The notes below the pieces were generated by a model. It had not been told where the DNA came from. It did no database searches and saw only the letters and a program-made list of their open reading frames with translations. From the NCBI RefSeq assembly GCF_000325705.1, contig NC_019904.1:2172001-2236000 (forward strand): a DNA stretch of 64,000 nt, written 5' to 3'. This DNA is from Echinicola vietnamensis DSM 17526 (GTDB lineage: Bacteria; Bacteroidota; Bacteroidia; Cytophagales; Cyclobacteriaceae). Of the stretch, positions 27,808 to 37,267 are shown one piece after another (the first letter of the stretch is position 1; each line of letters begins with the position of its first letter). Both the position numbers and the translations under genes were made by a program.

Positions 27808-28268
27808 AGGCAATCATTATAGTTATGTTGTCCCTACTGGTAGTTTCGTGTAAACAATCTAAAACAGGGGAGAGTCAAATTAAATTAGACGGTAAATATT
27901 CCGTGGTGGATTATAGGATGACTCCCGAGTTTATCCATGACACGGTTGGCAGAGATAAGCTAATGGCTATTTTGAAAAGCAGTACGTATAAATTTGACTT
28001 TTCTAACAAAAATTCCATCGTGAGGATTGATCCGCAATTTGGAATGGAGTATTTCGGTGATTCTGTTTTTGAATACCGGATAGAACATAAGTTTATCGCC
28101 TTGAGAAATCCCGATATGAAAGTGAATGTACCCTTTAGGAATGATAATGGAATAATAAGATTGTTAATAGATCAGAAAGGAATTGAGCATTTTTCGATCA
28201 TACCGGTGAAGCGGGGCATTACAAATGCCCGGCTCGTGAGTTCCTCGTTGGAAACGAGGAACAGATAG
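27804..28268 (+). CDS. Unknown small lipoprotein whose C-terminus is encoded by a hairpin repeat
   Basis: 154 aa, not recognised. Lipoprotein signal MKAIIIVMLSLLVVSC (lipobox VVSC), then a beta-rich domain (LDGKYSVVDYRMTPEFIHDTVG; STYKFDFSNKNSIVRIDPQFG) similar in style to lipocalin-like small lipoproteins. It starts inside the stop of the preceding gene. The last 20 or so residues (KRGITNARLVSSSLETRNR) are read from the 60-bp repeat at 28205-28264, so the original C-terminus has probably been replaced or extended by repeat insertion. It ends 2 bp before the stop of the convergent AraC gene. Confidence 0.65.
   Translation: MKAIIIVMLSLLVVSCKQSKTGESQIKLDGKYSVVDYRMTPEFIHDTVGRDKLMAILKSSTYKFDFSNKNSIVRIDPQFGMEYFGDSVFEYRIEHKFIALRNPDMKVNVPFRNDNGIIRLLIDQKGIEHFSIIPVKRGITNARLVSSSLETRNR
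28205..28264. repeat. 60-bp double-hairpin repeat, copy 2
   Basis: Second copy of 26978-27037. The first hairpin is identical, the linker differs (CGTGA against TGTGT), and the second hairpin has loop GGA, exactly the inverse of copy 1. It overlaps the 3' end of the small lipoprotein gene. Confidence 0.85.
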
Positions 28269-28270
28269 GC

Positions 28271-29110
28271 CTATGATCGGTAGATGGCTGCTCGGTAGGC
28301 GGTGGGGGTGACGCCCTTGATCTCTTTAAACTGCCGGTTAAAATTGGTGATGTTTCGGAAGCCGCATTGGTGAAAAATCTGGGAGATAAAGGTGTTTTTG
28401 TCTTTGAGGAGCTTGCAGGCGTGGGCGATGCGGATTTCCTTGAGAAAGCCACTGAAGGATTTTTTGGTGTTCAACTTGAAGAAGCGACGGAAGTTGGAGG
28501 TGCTCATCTTGGCAATGGCTGCGACTTCTTCCACCCGGATGTTTTCTTGGAAGTGCTCGAAGGTGTATTCCAGTACTTCATCGATGATGCCCTTGGAATC
28601 AAAAGAGTCGATCGGTTCATGGGTAAGTAGGCTGTTTTGGGTATGACTGCTGATCTGATGGAGAATGTCCAGCAAGGTGCTGATATGGGGAAAGCCTTCC
28701 ACTTCTACCAACCGCTTAATGCTGCCAATGATTTCCTCTTGTCCTGCATAACCTACCGCCATTCCTTGCTTTAGTCGGATAAGCTGCCGCACCTTGGCCA
28801 TTTCAGGCAACTTCAGGAATGTCTGTCCAAATATCGCTTGGTCAAACTGAATGACCACTACGGTACAAAAAATATCCTTTTGCGCTTTTCGAAACCAATG
28901 GGGCACATTGGAGCCGATATAGAACAAGTCGCCCGGCGAGAATTCGCCCACAAAATCCCCAATGATGGCCGTACCATGCCCCTCTTGGATATAAAGAATT
29001 TCATTTTCAATGTGCCGGTGCCAAGGGGTTTCGAAGATGGGGGTGCTCATGGTGATGGACACAAAAGACTTGAATTCCTGCCGCGGCAGCTTTTGGACGA
29101 TGGGTTTCAT
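28271..29110 (-). CDS. AraC-family transcriptional regulator, probable xylose-operon regulator
   Basis: 279 aa. N-terminal cupin-like ligand domain (TPWHRHIENEILYIQEGHGT, GEFSPGDLFYIGSNVPHWFR) at about 20-90 and C-terminal double helix-turn-helix at about 185-275 (IRVEEVAAIAKMSTSNFRRF, and FISQIFHQCGFRNITNFNRQ with the AraC signature FKEIKGVTPTAYR). It is divergent from xylB-xylA. Three direct repeats TTTAATCGAA in the shared 215-bp region are good candidate binding sites. The ligand is likely xylose by context only. Confidence 0.92.
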   Translation of the reverse strand: MKPIVQKLPRQEFKSFVSITMSTPIFETPWHRHIENEILYIQEGHGTAIIGDFVGEFSPGDLFYIGSNVPHWFRKAQKDIFCTVVVIQFDQAIFGQTFLKLPEMAKVRQLIRLKQGMAVGYAGQEEIIGSIKRLVEVEGFPHISTLLDILHQISSHTQNSLLTHEPIDSFDSKGIIDEVLEYTFEHFQENIRVEEVAAIAKMSTSNFRRFFKLNTKKSFSGFLKEIRIAHACKLLKDKNTFISQIFHQCGFRNITNFNRQFKEIKGVTPTAYRAAIYRS

Positions 29111-29214
29111 TTGGGATAAGGTTATGGTTGCGCAAGGTAAGCTCGCTGGAGCAAGTTGCCGACCTGCTCGGTACCGTTGTGTAAAGCTACAAAGTTATAC
29201 TCTTTGATTATAAT

Positions 29215-29277
29215 TTTAATCGAAGAGTATTATTATTTAATCGAATAATGTAAGTGGAGGCTTGTTTTTTAATCGAA
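29215..29277. promoter_or_regulatory. Three helically phased direct repeats TTTAATCGAA, candidate AraC-family operator
   Basis: TTTAATCGAA occurs at 29215-29224, 29236-29245 and 29268-29277, with start-to-start spacings of 21 and 32 bp, close to two and three helical turns, so all copies face one side of the DNA. AraC-type proteins bind such direct repeats. The last copy is 48 bp before the xylB ATG, and the array lies between the regulator and xylB. Confidence 0.65.
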
Positions 29278-29325
29278 ATTTGTTGGTAATAGTTTAAAAG
29301 AACATAAACAAACCCAGGATAATAC

Positions 29326-30816
29326 ATGCGAAAATTATTCATAGGATATGATATTGGAAGTTCCTCCGTAAAGGCGACACTATTGGATGGCGATACGGGA
29401 AAAGTAGTGGCCAGTGATGGTCAGCCCAAAATAGAAATGCCCATTGATTCTCCCCAAAAGGATTGGGCAGAACAAGATCCTCAGATGTGGTGGAAATATG
29501 TCATCGAGACGACCCAAGCCATCATCCAGCAAGGAGGAGTAAAGCCAGGTGAGTTGCAAGCGATTGGGATCTCTTATCAAATGCACGGATTGGTGATGGT
29601 GGATAAGGAGCAGCAGGTGATCAGGCCATCCATCATCTGGTGCGATAGCCGGGCCGTGGAAACTGGAAACAGTGCCTTTGAGGCACTTGGTAGTGAATTT
29701 TGCCTTTCACACCTCCTTAATTCTCCCGGTAATTTTACAGCTTCCAAGCTGAAGTGGGTCAAAGACCACGAACCGGCCAATTATGAGAAAATTCATAAAG
29801 TAATGTTGCCAGGTGATTTTATTGCCATGAAACTGACCGGAGAGATTTTCACTTCTGAATCCGGGCTTTCTGAAGGTGTTTTTTGGGATTTTAAGGAAAA
29901 CCGGGTGAGTCAACCATTGTTGGACCACTATGGTATTGACCGGGAAATACTGGCCACGGCGATCCCTTCATTTGCGGAAGGTGGAAAAGTAAATGCTGCG
30001 GCGGCCAAGGTACTTGGGATAGCGGAAGGCATTCCTGTAACGTACAGGGCAGGTGATCAGCCCAATAATGCCTTTTCCTTGAATGTGCTGGAAGCAGGAG
30101 AACTGGCCACCACAGCGGGGACTTCAGGGACCGTGTATGGTGTCAGCAGCTCGCCGGTTTATGATCCTCAATCTCGCGTAAATACATTCTTGCACGTCAA
30201 TCATATGGCGGATAATCCCCATTACGGCGTGTTGCTCTGCGTTAATGGCACCGGAATCCTTAACAGCTGGTTGAAAAAAATGCTGGGAGGTGAATCCATT
30301 GACTATGAAGCGATGAACAAGCTGGCGGCTGAAGTACCGGTGGGAGCAGAAGGACTTAGTTTTGTCCCTTTTGGTAACGGGGCCGAGCGGATCATGGAAA
30401 ACAAGACGGTCGGCGCGCACCTTGCTGGCCTGAATTTGCTTAAGCATGACAAGCGCCATGTGCTCCGGGCTGGACAAGAGGGGATTGTGAGTGCGTTGAC
30501 CTTTGGGTTTAATATTATGAAAAACATGGGCTTGACGCTGGACACCGTAAAGGCTGGACGGGCCAATATGTTCCTTAGTCCCTTGTTCAGGGAGGCGTTT
30601 GTCAACATGAATGAGGTGAACCTTGAATTTTATGATACCGATGGGTCTCAAGGAGCAGCAAGAGGTGCCGGTGTGGGTGCCAAACACTTTGCCAGTCCAC
30701 AAGAAGCCTTCAATGGCCTGGAGAAGGTGGCTTCATATGTCCCCGAGCCTAAGTTGGTCAGTGCCTATAAAGAAGTGTACCAACAGTGGGAGGAAAGATT
30801 AAGAAAGATCCAGTAG
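29326..30816 (+). CDS. xylB: Xylulokinase
   Basis: 496 aa FGGY-family kinase. N-terminal ATP/sugar domain starts IGYDIGSSSVKATLLDG (phosphate loop), then AIGISYQMHGLVMVD and IIWCDSRAVE (xylulokinase MHG and WxD motifs); the second domain has YRAGDQPNNAFSLNV, ELATTAGTSGTVYG and the C-terminal FYDTDGSQGAARGAGVGA. It phosphorylates D-xylulose to xylulose-5-phosphate. It is followed by xylA after 116 bp and probably co-transcribed with it under the divergent AraC regulator. Confidence 0.95.
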   Translation: MRKLFIGYDIGSSSVKATLLDGDTGKVVASDGQPKIEMPIDSPQKDWAEQDPQMWWKYVIETTQAIIQQGGVKPGELQAIGISYQMHGLVMVDKEQQVIRPSIIWCDSRAVETGNSAFEALGSEFCLSHLLNSPGNFTASKLKWVKDHEPANYEKIHKVMLPGDFIAMKLTGEIFTSESGLSEGVFWDFKENRVSQPLLDHYGIDREILATAIPSFAEGGKVNAAAAKVLGIAEGIPVTYRAGDQPNNAFSLNVLEAGELATTAGTSGTVYGVSSSPVYDPQSRVNTFLHVNHMADNPHYGVLLCVNGTGILNSWLKKMLGGESIDYEAMNKLAAEVPVGAEGLSFVPFGNGAERIMENKTVGAHLAGLNLLKHDKRHVLRAGQEGIVSALTFGFNIMKNMGLTLDTVKAGRANMFLSPLFREAFVNMNEVNLEFYDTDGSQGAARGAGVGAKHFASPQEAFNGLEKVASYVPEPKLVSAYKEVYQQWEERLRKIQ

Positions 30817-30840
30817 TGCTTCTTATCGTTTCCGGTCGTT

Positions 30841-30866
30841 AAAACCGAAATATGCAATAGAAAATC
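30841..30866 (+). repeat. Partial copy of a dispersed intergenic repeat
   Basis: ACCGAAATATGCAATAGAAA matches the end of the longer palindromic repeat at 46784-46954 (ACCCGAAATATGCCATAGAA) with few changes. It sits in the 116-bp gap between xylB and xylA. Confidence 0.5.
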
Positions 30867-30932
30867 AGCGCAATCCGCGGGATGAAGCATGTTCATAACA
30901 CAGTAATCAATAACTAAATAACCAAATATACC

Positions 30933-32246
30933 ATGTCGAAGACCTATTTTCCAGGAATAGAAAAAATCAAGTATGAAGGCAGGGATTCCAAGAATCCATT
31001 TGCTTTTAAGTTTTATGACGAAAACAAAGTAGTGGCCGGCAAGACCATGAAAGAGCATTTTAAGTTTGCCATTGCCTACTGGCACTCGTTTAATGCCACA
31101 GGAGATGATCCTTTTGGCCCGGGGACAAAGACTTTTGTTTGGGACCAGGCAGAGGATGCCCTTCAGCGGGCCAAAGATAAAATGGATGCTGCTTTCGAAT
31201 TTATCACCAAAATTGGCGCTCCTTATTATTGTTTCCATGATGTGGATTTGATCGATGAAGGATCCACTATCGAGGAATATGAAAGTCGGATGAAGGCCAT
31301 CACGGAGTATGCCAAACAAAAACAAGTAGAAACGGGTGTGAAGCTTCTGTGGGGTACGGCCAATGTATTCAGCAATCCTCGCTATATGAACGGAGCCTCC
31401 ACCAATCCCGATTTTGATGTGGTGTCTTGGGCAGCTACCCAAGTGAAGAATTCCATTGATGCGACCATTGCCCTTGGCGGTGAAAACTACGTGTTTTGGG
31501 GTGGCCGTGAAGGGTACATGTCCTTGCTCAATACCGACATGAAGCGTGAAACAGAGCATTTGGCCAAATTCTTGACCATGGCGCGCGATTATGGACGCAA
31601 GCAAGGGTTTAAAGGAAATTTCCTGATCGAACCAAAACCCATGGAGCCTACCAAGCACCAGTACGACTATGATTCGGCCACGGTGGTGGGCTTTTTAAGA
31701 CATTACGGGTTGGACAAGGACTTCAAGCTGAACATTGAGGTGAACCATGCAACGCTGGCCGGCCATACGTTCCAGCACGAACTTCAGGTAGCTGCAGATG
31801 CCGGGTTGTTGGGCAGTATTGATGCCAACCGTGGGGATTACCAAAACGGCTGGGATACCGACCAGTTTGCCTTGAATTTACAGGAATTGACCGAGTCGCT
31901 GCTGGTGATTCTGGAAGCGGGAGGCCTTCAAGGGGGAGGCGTAAACTTTGACGCGAAGCTGAGAAGAAACTCTACCGATCTGGATGACCTTTTCCATGCC
32001 CATATCGGGAGTATGGATGCCTTTGCCAGGGCGTTGCTGATCGCAAACGATATTTTGGAGCAATCCGAATACAAGGCCTTGAGGAAAAAGCGTTACGCTT
32101 CCTTTGACGGAGGCAAGGGCAAGGAGTTTGAGGAAGGCAAATTGACTTTGGAAGACTTAAGGGAGCACGCCATTGCCACTGGTGAGCCGGCAAGCACGAG
32201 CGGTAAGCAGGAGATGTACGAGAACATTATTAACCAGTATATCTAA
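30933..32246 (+). CDS. xylA: Xylose isomerase
   Basis: 437 aa, group II length. Catalytic His in [21 protein letters not shown], the helix carrying the catalytic Asp, metal ligands in [15 protein letters not shown] and [18 protein letters not shown], and [19 protein letters not shown]. It converts D-xylose to D-xylulose in the cytoplasm, paired with xylB upstream. A bidirectional terminator lies 100 bp downstream. Confidence 0.98.
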   Translation: MSKTYFPGIEKIKYEGRDSKNPFAFKFYDENKVVAGKTMKEHFKFAIAYWHSFNATGDDPFGPGTKTFVWDQAEDALQRAKDKMDAAFEFITKIGAPYYCFHDVDLIDEGSTIEEYESRMKAITEYAKQKQVETGVKLLWGTANVFSNPRYMNGASTNPDFDVVSWAATQVKNSIDATIALGGENYVFWGGREGYMSLLNTDMKRETEHLAKFLTMARDYGRKQGFKGNFLIEPKPMEPTKHQYDYDSATVVGFLRHYGLDKDFKLNIEVNHATLAGHTFQHELQVAADAGLLGSIDANRGDYQNGWDTDQFALNLQELTESLLVILEAGGLQGGGVNFDAKLRRNSTDLDDLFHAHIGSMDAFARALLIANDILEQSEYKALRKKRYASFDGGKGKEFEEGKLTLEDLREHAIATGEPASTSGKQEMYENIINQYI

Positions 32247-32344
32247 TTTCAGGTGAAAGCCACGATCAATGCGGTCAAGTTATGGATGAAGAAAACAGGC
32301 TGAGTCCTTACCGCAGCACTAGGGCTTGAATGTCCATACAAATG

Positions 32345-32385
32345 AAAGAGGCTGTCTCAAAATTTTTGAGACAGCCTCTTTTTAT
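32345..32385. terminator. Bidirectional intrinsic terminator between xylA and GH43
   Basis: A near-perfect palindrome with arms AAAGAGGCTGTCTCAAA / TTTGAGACAGCCTCTTT, followed by T on the plus strand and preceded by A-rich sequence that serves the minus strand. It lies between convergent genes. Confidence 0.9.
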
Positions 32386-32466
32386 GATTATTGACGTTTT
32401 GGTCAAGGGTTTCTGCCCTGAACCAAAACGTCTGATTTTTCAATTTTTCATTGCCACGATATAACA

Positions 32467-33591
32467 TCACTTTGTTTTTTCCATCGGTATGATGGTCTGG
32501 ATGGATCCGTCGGGATTATGCTGGAGTGGAGCCATTTTAATATTTCTCAAGTAATTTTTGCCTGAAATCTGCGTATCATGATAAAAGATGTACCATTGGT
32601 CGCCTACTTTTACTATGGAGTGGTGATTGGTCCAACCTTGTACGGGAGCTAAGACGACTCCTTGGTAGGTGAAAGGGCCATAAGGATTGTCTCCCGTGGC
32701 ATAGGAAATAGTGTGGGTGTCGCCAGTAGAATAAGAGAAGTAGTAGGTGTCGTCGTGCCGATGTACCCATGCTGCTTCGAAGAACCTCCTGTCATGGTCT
32801 CCGGCTTTAATAGGTTCACCCGCTTGGTCTAAGATGAGAATGTCTTTTGGCTTTTCGCCAAATTCCAGCATGTCTCCGCTGAGTTTGGCCACTTTTGGAG
32901 CAATCGCCGGCTCCTCATCTGCCGGTTCGTCCGCAAAGGGACTGTCGCCAGTGGAGTGGTATTTTCCGGTGCGCCATTTTTGCAATTGACCTCCCCAGAT
33001 ACCGCCCCAATAAATATAATGCGTGCCGTCACGATCTTCAAATACCGCCGGGTCAATGCTGAAACTGCCATTCATGGGCGCAGGTTGCGGTTCGAATGGT
33101 CCCGCAGGATCGTCTGACACGGCTACGCCAAGTCTGAAAATATTTTCCTTGTCCTTGGCTGGAAAATAGAGGTAATATTTACCGTTTTTTTCAGCGGCAT
33201 CCGGAGCCCACATCTGTTTGGTGGCCCATGCCACATCGGCTACGTGGAGAACTTCTCCATGATCCGTGACTTTACCATTTGGGCTGTCCATGGAATAGAC
33301 ATGATAGTCCTTCATGTCGTACTGTGCGCCGGTGTCATCTTCCTGTGCCGAGGAGGGGATGTCATGGGAAGGGTAGATATAAATTTTGTCCTCAAAAACA
33401 TGTGCTGATGGATCGGCCGTGAAGTGATCGGTGATCAATGGCTGGGAGAGGTAGCTGATCGTATCTTTATGGGTGAAGGAATCTGCCTCCGTAGTGCTTT
33501 CGGTGGAGGTTTTGGAACCACACTGGGAAAAGGAAAGCATCGTGGCTCCCATTGCAAAAGTAAATAGGAATCGCTTAAGTGATTTTTTCAT
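32467..33591 (-). CDS. GH43-family glycosidase (beta-xylosidase or alpha-L-arabinofuranosidase type)
   Basis: 374 aa. The N-terminus MKKSLKRFLFTFAMGATMLS.. is a signal, but the possible lipobox FSQC has Gln at -1, which is not canonical, so anchoring is uncertain. The five-bladed propeller shows the three acidic positions: TADPSAHVFEDKIYIYPSHD (Asp60, base), GSFSIDPAVFEDRDGTHYIYWGG (Asp) and RRFFEAAWVHRHDDTYYFSYS (Glu, acid), then GWTNHHSIVKVGDQWYIFYH. GH43 enzymes clip xylose or arabinose from xylo-oligosaccharides. It lies beside xylBA and araA, so both activities fit. An acidic insert (DEEPAIAPK) precedes the acid residue. Confidence 0.92.
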   Translation of the reverse strand: MKKSLKRFLFTFAMGATMLSFSQCGSKTSTESTTEADSFTHKDTISYLSQPLITDHFTADPSAHVFEDKIYIYPSHDIPSSAQEDDTGAQYDMKDYHVYSMDSPNGKVTDHGEVLHVADVAWATKQMWAPDAAEKNGKYYLYFPAKDKENIFRLGVAVSDDPAGPFEPQPAPMNGSFSIDPAVFEDRDGTHYIYWGGIWGGQLQKWRTGKYHSTGDSPFADEPADEEPAIAPKVAKLSGDMLEFGEKPKDILILDQAGEPIKAGDHDRRFFEAAWVHRHDDTYYFSYSTGDTHTISYATGDNPYGPFTYQGVVLAPVQGWTNHHSIVKVGDQWYIFYHDTQISGKNYLRNIKMAPLQHNPDGSIQTIIPMEKTK

Positions 33592-33682
33592 AAGGGTTAC
33601 GTTAGGTTTTATTAAAAATACTAAATAAAAAGAAATTATGAAACTTTCATGATATCGGTTTCATTATGTTTATTTCCAACAT

Positions 33683-33720
33683 AAACCAAAAAAAAGGCGA
33701 CTCCACTGGGAGTCGCCTTT
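33683..33720 (-). terminator. Intrinsic terminator of the symporter-araA operon
   Basis: Perfect 12-bp stem AAAGGCGACTCC / GGAGTCGCCTTT (33693-33704, 33709-33720), 4-base loop, followed on the minus strand by eight T. It is 26 bp after the araA stop. Confidence 0.93.
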
Positions 33721-33745
33721 CTGTTAACGTTACGCTTATCTATCG

Positions 33746-35248
33746 TTATTTGTCGTTAAAGTGGTAGTAAGCATCACTCCACCTCAACTCGTTTTGGATT
33801 CCTCTCAGGGTTGTTTCTTTATCGATATTGACACTTTCGATGCCCGCCATCACCGCAAAGTCATTTAAGTGCTCTGAAGTAAGGTTCTGGCTGAAACAGG
33901 TGTGGTGTGCACCACCAGCCAAGATCCAAGCGGCACATCCGGTCTTCATGTCCGGCATAGGCTTCCACATTACCCTTGCCACGGGAAGATTAGGAAGGTC
34001 TTTTAGTGGTTTTACAGCTTCTACGTCGTTGACGATGAGTCTGAAACGATTGCCCATGTCTACGATGGAAGCATTCAGTCCATTGCCGCCGGCACCGTTA
34101 AATACCAGCCTTACCGGATCTTCTTTTCCTCCAATGCCCAATGGGTGCACTTCGCAGGAGATTTTCTCGGTGGTGAGTGTAGGGTCCACTTCCAACATAT
34201 GCGATCCCAATACGAGGCTGTTGTTTGGGTCGAAATGGTAGGTGTAGTCCTCCATGAAGGCGTTTCCACCTTCGAGTCCGCTTCCCATAACTTTCATGGC
34301 GCGAACCAAGGCTGCTGTTTTCCAGTCTCCTTCACCGGCGTATGCATAGCCGTCTGCCATGAGGCGCTGGGTAGCGATACCTGGTAATTGCTTCATGCCG
34401 TAAAGGTCCTCGAAGGTATTGGAGAATCCTTTGAATCCGCCTTCCTCCAAGAATGCACGCATGCCCAATTCGATCTTAGCGGCATCGATGAGGGATTGGC
34501 GTTTTGCACCGTTCGCTTGCAGTTCTTCAGAAAGGGTATAAGTGGCTTCATATTCTTCGATAAGTGCCTTCAAGTCACCCTCAGAAACCGCTTCGATTTT
34601 GGCTACCAAGTCGCCTACGGCATAGGTGTTTACGGAGAACCCAAACTTCAGCTCGGCTTCTACCTTGTCTCCATCCGTAACGGCTACAAAGCGCATGTTG
34701 TCACCAAATCGGGCGAATTTGGCGCCTTGCCAATCGTGCCAGCCACTGGCCGCTCTGGCCCAAACATCGATTTGGGAATGTACTTCCTCATCTTTCCAAT
34801 GGCCTACGACGACTTTGCGTTTTACTTTCATCCTTGCGGTCATAAAACCAAACTCCCGGTCGCCGTGCGCACTTTGGTTCAAGTTCATGAAATCCATGTC
34901 GATGGAATTCCAAGGGATATCTTGATTGTATTGGGTGTGGAGGTGGAGCATAGGCTTTTGAAGGATTTTCAAGCCATTGATCCACATTTTTGCTGGAGAA
35001 AAGGTGTGCATCCACGTGATTACCCCGATACAATTAGGGGCGTTATTGGCCTCCTGTATGGCAGCGTAAATTTCCTCCGTGGTCGTAACGATCGGCTTAA
35101 AGACCGTCGTTACAGAGATTTTTTCGGATTTATTCAGCTCCTCAGCGATGATTTGGGCATGCTCGGCCACCTGCTGCAAGGCTTCAGGCCCGTACAGGTG
35201 TTGGCTACCGGTAATGAACCAAACCTCGTTTTCTTTCAAATTTTTCAT
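33746..35248 (-). CDS. araA: L-arabinose isomerase
   Basis: 500 aa. It begins with the AraA motif [20 protein letters not shown] and carries [19 protein letters not shown], the substrate-pocket Glu/His series including [20 protein letters not shown] and the [21 protein letters not shown] segment, and GGAHHTCFS near the C-terminus. It converts L-arabinose to L-ribulose. It lies 30 bp downstream of a symporter on the same strand and ends in a clear terminator, forming a two-gene operon, probably repressed by the Nudix-like regulator upstream. araB and araD are not in the window. Confidence 0.98.
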   Translation of the reverse strand: MKNLKENEVWFITGSQHLYGPEALQQVAEHAQIIAEELNKSEKISVTTVFKPIVTTTEEIYAAIQEANNAPNCIGVITWMHTFSPAKMWINGLKILQKPMLHLHTQYNQDIPWNSIDMDFMNLNQSAHGDREFGFMTARMKVKRKVVVGHWKDEEVHSQIDVWARAASGWHDWQGAKFARFGDNMRFVAVTDGDKVEAELKFGFSVNTYAVGDLVAKIEAVSEGDLKALIEEYEATYTLSEELQANGAKRQSLIDAAKIELGMRAFLEEGGFKGFSNTFEDLYGMKQLPGIATQRLMADGYAYAGEGDWKTAALVRAMKVMGSGLEGGNAFMEDYTYHFDPNNSLVLGSHMLEVDPTLTTEKISCEVHPLGIGGKEDPVRLVFNGAGGNGLNASIVDMGNRFRLIVNDVEAVKPLKDLPNLPVARVMWKPMPDMKTGCAAWILAGGAHHTCFSQNLTSEHLNDFAVMAGIESVNIDKETTLRGIQNELRWSDAYYHFNDK

Positions 35249-35278
35249 ATCTCTTTCTTACTTATTATTATTGTTTTC

Positions 35279-37153
35279 TTACATCCAAAAGAAGTAGTAG
35301 AGCAGCCCTACTATTAGGATTATCCCAGCTGCGCCAAGGTTAAACGACGATGTGGTGTTAAATAATACCGGATCGGTGTTAAAGGATTTCGGATCGGCCG
35401 TTTCCATTTTTACATTGGTATAGAGAATTGTGCCCAGCATTAAGAAAAGGGCCGCAATCATGAAAATAGACTCTATTCCTACGTGCTCATAGCTGTTGAA
35501 CAGCGCAAATCCGAGAACGGCACAGATGATGCCCAAAATGATAAAGAAATAGCTGGATGCCACTGTTTTGGCGGCCTGCTTGTTTGTTTTATAATCAGGG
35601 TTCGCAAATTTCTTTTTCTCTGCAAAACTAATGAGCGATGCAATAAAGCAAAGAATGATAAATACATAACCCATTCGCAGCAAGAAGGGCATTTCTGGGT
35701 AGAATATTTTAAAGACAATTCCTGCTGGGATGGTCGCTATGGCCGTCCACAGTGCCGCACTGGCGGTAGCTTGTCGCCAGATAAGTCCCATGCCAAATAC
35801 AACTACCACTCCAGGGTAAATGTACCCGGTGTATTCTTGGATATATTGGAATACTTGGTCAAGCGAGGCCAATTGTGGAGCGACGATCATGGCGATGGCC
35901 AATGCGACTACCGCTACGATTCGGCCGGTTCTTACCAGTTGGTGGTTATTGGCGTTTGGCTTAAAATACACTTTGTAAATGTCCATCGTGAAGATGGTGG
36001 AGGTACTGTTGATCATGGATGCCAAGGATGAAACGATGGCAGCGGCCAGTGCCGCAAAGGCCAGTCCTCTGATCCCGTTCGGGATAAAGTTTCTTAACAG
36101 CCACGGATAGGCTTCATCGGATTTTTGAATGGTACCGATATGCTCCACAGGCATGTTCAAAATGGCAGCAAGCTGCTCTGGACTGTAATCGTTAATCAAG
36201 ACATATGCTGCAATGCCCGGGATGACCACGATGATCGGCATCAACAGTTTCAGGTAGCCAGCAAATAGAAGGCCTTTTTTGGCTTCTTCAATGCTTTTAG
36301 CAGCCAATCCCTTTTGGATGATGTATTGATTAAAGCCCCAATAGCCCAAGTTGGTCAGCCACATGCCGCCTAAAATTACAGCAAGGCCCGGGAGGTCTTG
36401 GAAGGCATCTCGGGATCCGCCGAGCCCATCGGGCACCATGACTCGCCCTTGCGGCATGATCATGACAAAGTGGTCTTTGGCATCATTGTATAGGTTGCTC
36501 ATACCGGCAAAAATACCATCACCCATGCCCACGGCATCTAAGGCCAGGAACGTGGTGATCAATCCACCAGCGACCAAGATGATGACTTGTACCACATCCG
36601 TCCAAGCGACGGCTTCCAGTCCCCCATAAATGGAATAGATCCCGGAGAAAATCAATAGGCCAATGATCCCATACTGAAGCGGGATGCCCATGATCTTGTC
36701 CAAGGCCAGTGCTCCAAGGTAACTTACCGACGTAAGGTTTACAAATACATACACCAACAGCCAGAATACGGCAAAGGCGGTACTCACGCCTTTGTTAAAA
36801 CGTTCGCTCAAGAATTGTGGCATGGTATAAACGCCATGCTTGAGGAAGATCGGAAGGAAATACTTGGCTACGATGATCAGGGCAATGGCTGCAATCCACT
36901 CATAAGCTGAAATGCCCAGTCCAATGGCGAAGCCTGATCCTGAAGTGCCAATAAAATGCTCCGCAGAGATATTGGCTGCCAACAGGGAGGCACCGACGGC
37001 CCACCAAGTGAGTGATTTGTCTGCCAGGAAGTACTCCTGTGCCGTTTTTTCCAAGCCTTTTTTGGTCCTGGAAACCCAGAGGCCTACCGATACGATGGCC
37101 AGCGCGTAAACAATGAAAATGACATAATCCAATGTCGAGAATCCTGCACTCAT
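35279..37153 (-). CDS. Sodium:solute symporter (SSS family), probable arabinose/xylose importer
   Basis: 624 aa. Core of about 14 helices with the same landmarks as the paralogue at 25212-26855: YFLADKSLTWWAVGASLLAA, VFVNLTSVSYLGALALDKI, YSIYGGLEAVAWTDVVQVI and AIVSSLASMINSTSTIFTMDIY. It has two or three extra C-terminal helices and a linker not found in the shorter paralogue. Sodium-coupled sugar uptake at the inner membrane is the family role; arabinose is inferred from the 30-bp gap to araA. An imperfect GTGT..ACAC palindrome lies 65 bp upstream. Confidence 0.93.
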   Translation of the reverse strand: MSAGFSTLDYVIFIVYALAIVSVGLWVSRTKKGLEKTAQEYFLADKSLTWWAVGASLLAANISAEHFIGTSGSGFAIGLGISAYEWIAAIALIIVAKYFLPIFLKHGVYTMPQFLSERFNKGVSTAFAVFWLLVYVFVNLTSVSYLGALALDKIMGIPLQYGIIGLLIFSGIYSIYGGLEAVAWTDVVQVIILVAGGLITTFLALDAVGMGDGIFAGMSNLYNDAKDHFVMIMPQGRVMVPDGLGGSRDAFQDLPGLAVILGGMWLTNLGYWGFNQYIIQKGLAAKSIEEAKKGLLFAGYLKLLMPIIVVIPGIAAYVLINDYSPEQLAAILNMPVEHIGTIQKSDEAYPWLLRNFIPNGIRGLAFAALAAAIVSSLASMINSTSTIFTMDIYKVYFKPNANNHQLVRTGRIVAVVALAIAMIVAPQLASLDQVFQYIQEYTGYIYPGVVVVFGMGLIWRQATASAALWTAIATIPAGIVFKIFYPEMPFLLRMGYVFIILCFIASLISFAEKKKFANPDYKTNKQAAKTVASSYFFIILGIICAVLGFALFNSYEHVGIESIFMIAALFLMLGTILYTNVKMETADPKSFNTDPVLFNTTSSFNLGAAGIILIVGLLYYFFWM

Positions 37154-37217
37154 AATTTGATATTGAGGGTTTATGTTGACTAAACTGCCTTTGCAGTGTT
37201 CGCATAACTTGATTTAA

Positions 37218-37232
37218 GTGTCATATTTACAC
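37218..37232. promoter_or_regulatory. Imperfect inverted repeat GTGTCATATTTACAC, candidate AraR operator
   Basis: Arms GTGT/ACAC with additional inner A/T symmetry, in the 114-bp gap between the Nudix-like regulator and the symporter-araA operon. The position suits repression of the operon. The match to any published AraR motif is not checked. Confidence 0.4.
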
Positions 37233-37267
37233 CTAAAAAATCAGAAAAAAAAATAATGAGTAAAAAA

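Noticed and set aside
30765..31658. 297-codon minus-strand ORF antisense to xylA
   Set aside because: Shadow of xylose isomerase; no protein-like features of its own.
34388..35317. 309-codon plus-strand ORF antisense to araA
   Set aside because: It mirrors the araA frame, has no domain or signal, and composition typical of an antisense shadow.
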